Assembly: GCA_900757415.1 (NCBI GenBank)
Contig: CAAENU010000095.1
Coordinates: 1 to 6,774, forward strand
From: an uncultured Oscillospiraceae bacterium
Lineage (GTDB): Bacteria; Bacillota; Clostridia; Oscillospirales; Oscillospiraceae
Direction of reading: 5' to 3'
DNA length: 6,774 bases
Shown: positions 1 to 4,973 of the stretch, one piece after another
How positions within the stretch are numbered: the first letter of the stretch is position 1
How the letters are laid out: the number at the start of each line of letters is the position of its first letter
The notes under the pieces: generated by a model
What the model was told of the DNA's origin: nothing
What the model saw: only the letters and a program-made list of their open reading frames with translations
The model's database searches: none
Program-made: the position numbers and the translations under genes

Positions 1-89
1 GCGGGGGTCAAACCCCTGCCGGGCTGTATTGTGTGATGGACGTTTGGCTGCGGATGCGTGCAAAAGTGTTTTAATGGGTAGATTCTTCG
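1..89. other. Window edge, no supportable gene
   Basis: I find no gene that can be defended here. On the + strand one frame is open from the window edge to a TGA at 34-36 and another to a TAA at 72-74, so either could be the last codons of an upstream gene whose body lies outside the window. A short inverted repeat, GGGGT (4-8) and ACCCC (12-16) with a 3-nt loop, is not followed by a T-run and is not a convincing terminator. Confidence 0.3.
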
Positions 90-118
90 TTGCGTTTCCC
101 GCAAAATCATGGTATGAT
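90..118 (+). promoter_or_regulatory. Promoter for surE
   Basis: A sigma-A-like promoter is visible: -35 TTGCGT at 90-95, a 17-nt spacer, and -10 TATGAT at 113-118. The -10 is preceded by TGG at 110-112, giving an extended -10 (TGn) element. Transcription would start near 125 and leave a leader of about 110 nt before the surE ATG at 238. It is the best match upstream of surE, but the assignment is by pattern only. Confidence 0.6.
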
Positions 119-121
119 GAA

Positions 122-200
122 CAAAGTTGAGGGCTTTGACATCATGGCCTCGGGGATACAGGTTGTTCCGGCTATCCGGACGGGCTGTACCAATCGGAGG
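122..200 (+). other. surE 5' leader with short hairpins, no recognised riboswitch
   Basis: The roughly 110-nt leader can fold locally. CAAAG (122-126) pairs with CTTTG (134-138), and TCCGG (167-171) pairs with CCGGA (176-180) inside an outer ACAG (158-161)/CTGT (185-188) helix. A strong Shine-Dalgarno-like GGAGG at 196-200 is followed by no suitable ATG. I compared it mentally with common classes (TPP, SAM, glycine, purine, yybP, ykkC) and recognised none. It may be an ordinary leader. Confidence 0.25.
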
Positions 201-237
201 ATTCTCAGACGAAATTACAGAGAGAGGAAATATACAT

Positions 238-963
238 ATGAAGATTCTGGTTGTGAACGACGACTCCATCCACGCTCCCGGTATCGCACTGCTGGCTAAG
301 GCCGCTATGGAGCTGGGGGAGGTCACGGTGGTGGCGCCTGCCCATCAGTGCAGCGCCATGTCCCAGAAAATAACGATCCGCGGGGATATGCGGGTGGATC
401 AGGTGGCGGATTTCCCCGTTCCCGTGAAGGCGGCTTACATGGTGGACGGCACGCCCGCGGACTGCGTGAAGATCGCGATGCAGTATCTGCTGGTGGAAAG
501 GCCGGACTATGTTTTCTCCGGCATCAACGACGGCTATAACGCGGGCTTTGACATCGCCTATTCCGGCACGCTGGGCGCGGCCTTCGAGGCGGTCATGAAC
601 GGCGTTCCGGCCATGGCCTTTTCCAGCACCATGAACGCCCCTCTGCATATTGCCGAAAAGTATCTGGTAAGTATCATGCGGGAGCTGATGGAAGCCGGGC
701 AGGGACGGGGCGAGGTGTGGAACGTGAATTTCCCGGCGGTCGCCCCCGAAAAGCTGAAAGGCATTCTGAGAGAACGCACCGTCGCCCCCCTTCAGTTTTA
801 CAGTGAGGACTACCGGAAGACGATACTGCCGGACGGCGCGGTCGCCCTCACCGGGCAAGGCTCTCCGCTGACGGAGGGAGACGCGGTCCCGGCAGGCACC
901 GATGTGGAGGCTGTTCTCAAGGGCTACATCTCCATCGGTAAAGTCAAGTGCGCGGTTATGTAA
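238..963 (+). CDS. surE: SurE-family 5'/3'-nucleotidase
   Basis: A 241-aa protein of the SurE family, cytosolic metal-dependent phosphatases that remove phosphate from nucleoside 5'- and 3'-monophosphates. Visible hallmarks are the N-terminal VVNDDSIHAPGI with metal ligands D8 and D9, APAHQCSAMS with S39, GTPADCV at 71-77, SGINDGYN at 94-101 with N97, YSGTLGAAFEA at 108-118, and NVNFP at 162-166. The length is close to the usual 250 or so residues, and there is no signal peptide. The ATG at 238 is chosen because AGAGAGG (221-227) sits 10 nt upstream and the family motif begins at once; an upstream TTG at 127 would add 37 residues unlike SurE. The C-terminus reads GYISIGKVKCAVM, lacking the SITPL-like ending common in the family. 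It has its own promoter and no terminator before phnD, so readthrough into the transporter is possible. The family call is secure; the physiological substrate is inferred. Confidence 0.95.
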   Translation: MKILVVNDDSIHAPGIALLAKAAMELGEVTVVAPAHQCSAMSQKITIRGDMRVDQVADFPVPVKAAYMVDGTPADCVKIAMQYLLVERPDYVFSGINDGYNAGFDIAYSGTLGAAFEAVMNGVPAMAFSSTMNAPLHIAEKYLVSIMRELMEAGQGRGEVWNVNFPAVAPEKLKGILRERTVAPLQFYSEDYRKTILPDGAVALTGQGSPLTEGDAVPAGTDVEAVLKGYISIGKVKCAVM

Positions 964-990
964 AAATTAGGAAAAACTGTGTCTATGTAC

Positions 991-1018
991 TTGCAAAAAC
1001 CACAAAATGTGCTATTAT
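991..1018 (+). promoter_or_regulatory. Promoter for phnD
   Basis: A sigma-A-like promoter: -35 TTGCAA at 991-996, a 16-nt spacer, and -10 TATTAT at 1013-1018, with TGC at 1010-1012 forming an extended -10. Transcription would start near 1025, giving an 80-nt leader before the phnD ATG at 1105. It lies 27 nt beyond the surE stop codon, so the transporter can be expressed independently of surE. Confidence 0.65.
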
Positions 1019-1040
1019 TTGAGTGGTGGGACATTTTGTG
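1001..1040. promoter_or_regulatory. Operator-like inverted repeat bracketing the phnD -10
   Basis: CACAAAATGT (1001-1010) and ACATTTTGTG (1031-1040) form a perfect 10-bp inverted repeat with a 20-nt gap, so the centres are 30 bp apart, close to three helical turns. Each arm is itself a small quasi-palindrome, ACA-NNN-TGT. The left arm lies in the promoter spacer and the right arm at about +6 to +15, which is typical of repressor operators. From the promoter at 991-1018 only the right arm would be in the RNA, so a DNA-binding role fits better than an RNA hairpin. The regulator is unknown. Confidence 0.5.
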
Positions 1041-1074
1041 CCCACACCTATCCGTAATTCCCGGTGTTTCACCG
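1026..1074 (+). other. phnD leader with two short hairpins
   Basis: GTGGG (1026-1030) can pair with CCCAC (1041-1045), presenting the right operator-like arm as a 10-nt loop. CGGTG (1062-1066) pairs with CACCG (1070-1074) around a TTT loop. Both stems are only 5 bp and may be incidental. The phnD ribosome site AGGAGA (1091-1096) is unpaired in this scheme. Confidence 0.25.
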
Positions 1075-1104
1075 TGAATAAAAATTATAAAGGAGATATT
1101 CAAA

Positions 1105-2223
1105 ATGAAAAAGATCCTTGCACTGACCATGGCACTGGTTCTGGTCCTGTCTCTGGGCGCCTGCGGCAAGGACCCCGCTGCCGAGACCAAGGCTCCCACC
1201 GAAGCCGATGTCAGCGTCACCGAGAAGGCCACTGAGACCGAAGCTGCCCGTCCTCACTTCGACAAGCTGACTCTGGAGTTCGTTCCCTCCAAGGACGCCG
1301 ACGTCATCATTGCCGGCACCGAGAACCTGCCCGAGCTGGTCAAGGCTGAGATGGCAAACCTGGGCTATGACATCGACGAAGTTGACATCACCGTCGGCAC
1401 CAGCTACGACGCCACCGGTGAGGCCATGTCCGCCGGTACCATCGATCTGGGCTGGCTGCCCGGCGGCACCTACGCCCTGTACTCCGACGATACCGAGGTC
1501 ATTCTGACCGCTACCCGTAACGGCCTGTCCAACGACAGCGAGAACCCCGCTGACTGGAACGGCGAAGCCAACGCCACCAAGAAGGATGGCCCTCAGGTCA
1601 CCTACTACCGTTCTCTGATCTACGCAACTCCCTCTCCCTACGGCAAGGAGCTGGCCGCCAAGGTCAACGCCGGTGAGAAGCTGACCTGGGAAGATCTGGA
1701 CAAGGCTACCTGGGCTGTGCAGAAGACCTCTTCCTCCGCCGGTTACATCTATCCCACGCTGTGGCTGATGGAGAACTACGACGGCAAGAAGATCTCCGAC
1801 CTGTCCAACGTCGTACCTCTGGACTCCGGCTACGGCACCGCTTTCTCCTACGCTGCTGCTGAGCAGGTGGACATCATTGTCTGCTACGCCGACGGCCGTA
1901 ACGACTACGAAGCTTCCTGGACGCTGCCCGTCGATCAGAAGGACGAGACCGGCAAGCAGGGCATGGGCCGTTCCGAATCCATCTGGAATGAGCTGAATGT
2001 CATCGGCGTTACCGACGGCATCTACAACGACACCGTTGCCATTTCCAAGGAAAGCCCCTACTACACCCCCGAGCTGATCGACGCTCTGCAGCAGTGCTTC
2101 ATCAACATCATCAACACCGATGAAGGACAGGCTATCTTCAGCGTCTACAGCCACACCGGCTATGCCATCGCCAAGGACTCCGACTACGACGGCGCCCGCA
2201 ATGCTCTGAAAGTTGTTTCCTGA
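1105..2223 (+). CDS. phnD: PhnD-type phosphonate/phosphite ABC transporter substrate-binding lipoprotein
   Basis: A 372-aa binding lipoprotein predicted to capture a phosphonate, phosphite or related phosphorus compound outside the membrane and pass it to PhnE. Residues 1-20 are a lipoprotein signal peptide (MKK, hydrophobic core, lipobox LGAC with C20 as the lipidated cysteine). A low-complexity Ala/Glu/Thr/Lys linker follows to about residue 50, then the two-lobed PhnD fold. Landmarks are LEFVPSKDADVI (57-68), GTIDLGWLPGGTYAL (111-125), the ligand-loop equivalent TSSSAGYIYP (208-217), VDIIVCYADGRNDYE (255-269) and DGIYNDTVAIS (304-314). These correspond to conserved PhnD positions, including the STSG loop of E. 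coli PhnD. AGGAGA (1091-1096) lies 8 nt before the ATG. Codons are strongly biased to C-ending forms compared with flanking genes, consistent with high expression. The family call is firm; the ligand cannot be read from the sequence. Confidence 0.92.
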   Translation: MKKILALTMALVLVLSLGACGKDPAAETKAPTEADVSVTEKATETEAARPHFDKLTLEFVPSKDADVIIAGTENLPELVKAEMANLGYDIDEVDITVGTSYDATGEAMSAGTIDLGWLPGGTYALYSDDTEVILTATRNGLSNDSENPADWNGEANATKKDGPQVTYYRSLIYATPSPYGKELAAKVNAGEKLTWEDLDKATWAVQKTSSSAGYIYPTLWLMENYDGKKISDLSNVVPLDSGYGTAFSYAAAEQVDIIVCYADGRNDYEASWTLPVDQKDETGKQGMGRSESIWNELNVIGVTDGIYNDTVAISKESPYYTPELIDALQQCFINIINTDEGQAIFSVYSHTGYAIAKDSDYDGARNALKVVS

Positions 2224-2240
2224 TTCCTGAAGTGATTCCG

Positions 2241-2270
2241 AAAGCGCCCTGCGTCAAAACAGGGCGCTTT
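2241..2270 (+). terminator. Hairpin after phnD, weak terminator or mRNA stabiliser
   Basis: AAAGCGCCCT (2241-2250) and AGGGCGCTTT (2261-2270) form a perfect 10-bp stem with a 10-nt loop, 17 nt after the phnD stop. Only three Ts end the stem, followed by CACCC, so termination should be incomplete. Such a hairpin commonly allows partial readthrough and protects the binding-protein mRNA. I see no promoter between it and phnC, so some readthrough appears necessary. Confidence 0.6.
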
Positions 2271-2311
2271 CACCCTAATGAAGCCCTTAACACTCTGTTT
2301 TTGCGGAATTT

Positions 2312-2382
2312 TGCGGCAGGGCGGGTTGCCGTCAACCCAACGCCCGCTGGCGGCAAGCCGCCTTGCCGCAGAGCTTCGGCTC
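2312..2382. repeat. GC-rich multi-hairpin intergenic element
   Basis: Three adjacent stem-loops fill the phnD-phnC gap. The first is GGGTTG (2323-2328)/CAACCC (2333-2338) with loop CCGT, extended by GGGCG (2319-2323)/CGCCC (2341-2345). The second is GCGGCAAG (2350-2357)/CTTGCCGC (2362-2369) with loop CCGC. The third is GAGC (2371-2374)/GCTC (2379-2382) capped by TTCG. TGCGGCA (2312-2318) can also pair with TGCCGCA (2364-2370) to enclose the first two hairpins. No start codon with a ribosome site is present. It looks like a REP-like palindromic unit inserted in an operon, or an mRNA processing element; copy number was not tested. Confidence 0.45.
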
Positions 2383-2423
2383 GCACGTGTCCAACTTAGC
2401 TTAAAGAAAGAGAAGACGCTGAC

Positions 2424-3188
2424 ATGATTGAATTTAAAAATGTATATAAAACCTATCCCAACGGCTTCACCGCACTGAAAGGCATCAACCTGCAGATCGA
2501 GCAGGGGGAATTTGTCGCCATCATCGGCCTGTCCGGCGCTGGCAAGTCCACCATTCTGCGCTGCATCAACCGGATGCACGATATCACCAAGGGTGAACTG
2601 ACGGTGGACGGCGTCGATGTGGATGCCCTGAAGGGTAAGACGCTGCGCCGCTACCGCCGGAAGGTGGGCATGATCTTCCAGAGCTTTAACCTGGTCTCCC
2701 GCAGCACCGCCATCAAGAACGTTCTGACCGCCGACGTGCCGGATATGAACTTCTTCCGTGTCCTGTTCGGCATTTTCACCAAGGATCAGAAGATGCGCGC
2801 CCTGGAAAGCCTGGACAAAGTGGGCATTCTGGACAAAGCCTATACCCGCTGCGACCAGCTGTCCGGCGGCCAGCAGCAGCGTGTTGCGCTGGCGCGTACC
2901 CTGAACCAGAACCCCAAGATCATTCTGGCCGACGAGCCGGTGGCCTCCCTCGACCCCATCACGGCCAAGCAGGTCATGGAGGACTTTGTCCGCATTAACA
3001 AGGAATACAACATTTCCATTCTGCTGAACATCCACCATGTTGACCTTGCCCTCAAATACTGTGACCGGGTCATCGGCGTCCGTGCCGGTGAGATCGTCTT
3101 CGACGGCCCCGCTAGCACCATTACGCAGGAGCAGATCGACGCGGTCTACAACGGCACCAAGGTCCCCACCATGGGCGATGGAGAATGA
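2424..3188 (+). CDS. phnC: PhnC-type phosphonate ABC transporter ATPase
   Basis: A 254-aa cytosolic ATPase that would power import through PhnE1/PhnE2. All nucleotide-binding motifs are intact: Walker A GLSGAGKST (35-43), Q-loop Q86 in GMIFQSFNLV, signature LSGGQQQRVALAR (146-158), Walker B IILADEP (166-172) with catalytic E171, D-loop SLD (175-177), and H-loop H204 in NIHHVDLAL. The phrases ILRCINR, FQSFNLV, ADEPVASLDP and HHVDLALKYCDRVIGVRAGEIVFDGP (in part) are characteristic of PhnC rather than other importer ATPases. The length is normal for the family. The ribosome site is weak and purine-rich (around 2407-2415) and no promoter is visible, so expression should come from phnD readthrough. 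The stop overlaps the first possible ATG of phnE1 by four bases (ATGA). Confidence 0.95.
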   Translation: MIEFKNVYKTYPNGFTALKGINLQIEQGEFVAIIGLSGAGKSTILRCINRMHDITKGELTVDGVDVDALKGKTLRRYRRKVGMIFQSFNLVSRSTAIKNVLTADVPDMNFFRVLFGIFTKDQKMRALESLDKVGILDKAYTRCDQLSGGQQQRVALARTLNQNPKIILADEPVASLDPITAKQVMEDFVRINKEYNISILLNIHHVDLALKYCDRVIGVRAGEIVFDGPASTITQEQIDAVYNGTKVPTMGDGE

Positions 3189-3193
3189 GTATG
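3180..3193 (+). promoter_or_regulatory. Ribosome site deciding the phnE1 start
   Basis: GGAG at 3180-3183 is only 1 nt before the ATG at 3185 but 7 nt before the in-frame ATG at 3191. The second ATG is therefore favoured. The first ATG forms the ATGA overlap with the phnC stop and could be used by reinitiating ribosomes; the proteins would differ by two residues. Confidence 0.5.
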
Positions 3194-4042
3194 GACAACG
3201 AAAATACCGCTCTCTACAGAGAGACACTCTTCGATAAGATATTCAAGCCGCAGGTCATCACGCTGGAAAACGGACACACCGTCCGCCGCCCCAGAAGCCG
3301 CACCCCGCTCATTGTGATCTGTCTGGCGCTGGCCATCGTGTGGGCGCTGAAAATGACCGGCTTTGATCTCGCGGTCATCGTCAGCCGGTTTTCCAAGATG
3401 CTGGACCTGCTGAAAAAGATTTTCCATCCCAACTGGGAGTTCTTCCCCAAGGTCGTCAGCCCCCTGCTGGACACCATCAAGATGTCCATTCTGGGCACGG
3501 TCATCGGCTGCGCCATCGCCATGCCGGTGGCAATTCTCGCTTCCTCCAACATCAACCGCAACGCGGTGATCGTCAGCATTTTCCGCTTCATTCTGGCGCT
3601 GATCCGTACCCTGCCCACGCTGGTCATCGCGCTGGTGTGCGCGTTGATCTTCTCTCTGGGCACCTTCTCCGGCACGGTTGCCATCGCCATTTTCACCTTC
3701 GGCGTCGTGTCCAAGATGCTGTACGAGAGCATCGAGACCATCGATATGGGGCCTTTCGAGGCCATGGAGGCGCTGGGCGCCAATAAATTTCAGGCATTCT
3801 GGTCGGCCTGCGTTCCCCAGATCCTGCCCGTTTATCTGAGCCACTGCCTGTACTGCTTTGAAATGAACATCCGCGCCTCCGCCATTCTGGGTTACGTCGG
3901 TGCGGGCGGCCTCGGTATCACCATCAACGAGCGGATCGGCTGGCGCGACTATGAGAGCCTTGGCATGGTTCTGCTGACGCTGTTCGTGGTCGTTGCGTTC
4001 ATCGAATTCTTCAGCGCCTACCTGCGCAAGAAGCTGAGCTGA
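3191..4042 (+). CDS. phnE: PhnE-type phosphonate ABC transporter permease, first copy
   Basis: A 283-aa inner-membrane permease (285 aa if the ATG at 3185 is used). After a hydrophilic N-terminus of about 37 residues come hydrophobic segments at roughly 38-57, 94-118, 125-153, 157-178 and 257-277. The coupling loop that contacts PhnC is clear: EAMEALGANKFQAFWSACVP at about 190-209, matching the EAA motif of binding-protein-dependent permeases. It is followed by IRASAILGYVGAGGLG (about 227-242), a typical PhnE ending of this region. Its translation is probably coupled to phnC because the genes touch or nearly overlap. It is paired with a diverged second permease immediately downstream, with which it likely forms the heterodimeric channel. 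The phnE family call is confident; the exact substrate is not known. Confidence 0.92.
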   Translation: MDNENTALYRETLFDKIFKPQVITLENGHTVRRPRSRTPLIVICLALAIVWALKMTGFDLAVIVSRFSKMLDLLKKIFHPNWEFFPKVVSPLLDTIKMSILGTVIGCAIAMPVAILASSNINRNAVIVSIFRFILALIRTLPTLVIALVCALIFSLGTFSGTVAIAIFTFGVVSKMLYESIETIDMGPFEAMEALGANKFQAFWSACVPQILPVYLSHCLYCFEMNIRASAILGYVGAGGLGITINERIGWRDYESLGMVLLTLFVVVAFIEFFSAYLRKKLS

Positions 4043-4043
4043 G

Positions 4044-4058
4044 AGGAGGATGAACATG
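4044..4058 (+). promoter_or_regulatory. Ribosome site deciding the phnE2 start
   Basis: AGGAGG at 4044-4049 directly abuts an ATG at 4050 but lies 6 nt before the in-frame ATG at 4056. The second ATG has normal spacing and is taken as the start; the first would add only Met-Asn. The site begins 2 nt after the phnE1 stop codon. Confidence 0.65.
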
Positions 4059-4913
4059 TCTGCAAGAACCAAATTGGAAACCTTTGAGGAAGTCTACAAC
4101 CGGAAGCTTACCGCTGCCGAGGCCTATGCCAACCGCCCCCGGAAGTGGATGCTCTACACCCTGATCGTGCTGATTATCGCGGTAATGGTCAGCTGGTCGT
4201 CCTCCAGCATCCAGTTCAACGGCATGACCACAACAGGCTCCGAAGTGGCGAAGGGCGTCCTCCACGGCGTCTTCAATCCCGATACCAAGCTGCTGTTCGG
4301 CACTGGGGATACGGATGTCCCTTATCTGCTGCTGCAGACCGTAGCCATTGCGGTGCTGGGCACCCTGTTCGGCGCGATTCTGGCGATTCCCTTTGCTTTT
4401 CTGGCCGCGTCCAACATCATGCCGAAGCCCATTTCCTACCTGTTCCGGCTGCTGATCCTGCTGATCCGCACCATTCCCAGTCTGGTGTGGGCGCTGATGT
4501 GGATTCGCGTTACCGGACCCGGTGCGGCCTGCGGTGTCATCACCCAGTCCATCTGCTCCATCGGCATGATTTCCAAAATGTACATCACGGCCATTGAAGA
4601 TCTGGACACCCACATTCTGGAAAGTCTGGACGCCATGGGCTGCAACGCCTTTGAGAAAATCCGCTACGGCGTCATCCCGCAGCTGACGGCGAGCTTCATT
4701 TCCACCACCATTTACCGCTTCGATATCAACCTGAAGGACGCTACCACTCTGGGTATCGTCGGCGCGGGCGGTATCGGCGCGTCGCTGGTGCAGTGCCTGA
4801 ACAGCCGCCGCTGGGCGATGGTCGGCTCCTTCGTCTGGGGGCTGATGGTGCTGGCGCTGGTCATCGAGTTCTTCTCCACCAGAATCCGCCGGAAGCTGGC
4901 GCACGGCCAATAA
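4056..4913 (+). CDS. phnE: PhnE-type phosphonate ABC transporter permease, second copy
   Basis: A 285-aa permease, the likely partner of the upstream PhnE. A charged N-terminus (about 1-30) leads to a hydrophobic segment at about 31-48, then an external loop of about 40 residues that includes NPDTKLLFGTGDTDVPY (74-90). Further hydrophobic segments lie at about 91-118, 128-150, 157-175 and 256-273. The EAA-type coupling loop reads ESLDAMGCNAFEKIRYGVIP (189-208), followed by LKDATTLGIVGAGGIGASL (226-244). This mirrors the first copy (LGYVGAGGLG), showing the two are paralogues, but they are clearly diverged elsewhere. The gap to phnE1 is 13 nt. A strong terminator starts 9 nt after the stop, so this is the end of the main transporter transcript. 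Confidence 0.92.
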   Translation: MSARTKLETFEEVYNRKLTAAEAYANRPRKWMLYTLIVLIIAVMVSWSSSSIQFNGMTTTGSEVAKGVLHGVFNPDTKLLFGTGDTDVPYLLLQTVAIAVLGTLFGAILAIPFAFLAASNIMPKPISYLFRLLILLIRTIPSLVWALMWIRVTGPGAACGVITQSICSIGMISKMYITAIEDLDTHILESLDAMGCNAFEKIRYGVIPQLTASFISTTIYRFDINLKDATTLGIVGAGGIGASLVQCLNSRRWAMVGSFVWGLMVLALVIEFFSTRIRRKLAHGQ

Positions 4914-4921
4914 TTTAACAT

Positions 4922-4955
4922 AAAGGCTTCGGCGCGTCAACGCCGAAGCCTTTTT
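4922..4955 (+). terminator. Rho-independent terminator after phnE2
   Basis: AAAGGCTTCGGCG (4922-4934) and CGCCGAAGCCTTT (4941-4953) make a perfect 13-bp stem with a 6-nt loop, and a run of five Ts at 4951-4955 follows. It is a strong intrinsic terminator by appearance. It is unusual in ending only 15 nt before the ATG of the next gene. Confidence 0.85.
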
Positions 4956-4956
4956 C

Positions 4957-4973
4957 AAGGGAGTATTTCTATG
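4957..4973 (+). promoter_or_regulatory. Ribosome site of the nucleotidase gene, directly after the terminator
   Basis: AAGGGAG (4957-4963) is 7 nt before the ATG at 4971, supporting that start. It begins one base after the terminator T-run, so there is no space for a separate promoter. Message for the downstream gene must come from terminator readthrough or from a promoter inside phnE2. Confidence 0.7.

Noticed and set aside
4..16. Terminator-like hairpin GGGGT/ACCCC at the window start
   Set aside because: It is only a 5-bp stem with no T-run after it.
127..237. Extended surE start at a TTG (127)
   Set aside because: The added residues do not resemble SurE, the region is the predicted leader, and the ATG at 238 has a good ribosome site directly before the conserved N-terminal motif.
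1069..2154. 361-codon open frame on the - strand opposite phnD
   Set aside because: It is an antisense shadow of phnD, whose C-ending codon bias removes stops on the opposite strand. The translation is repetitive Gly/Val with no domain.
2184..4072. Two - strand open frames of 347 and 308 codons opposite phnC and phnE1
   Set aside because: They are antisense to intact transporter genes, lack ribosome sites and have no recognisable motifs.
4914..4920. Possible Pho box (TTTAACA; another TTAACA at 2287-2292)
   Set aside because: PhoP boxes of Bacillus type need several spaced repeats upstream of a promoter. These are single occurrences, one beside a terminator and one in the phnD-phnC gap, with no promoter attached.
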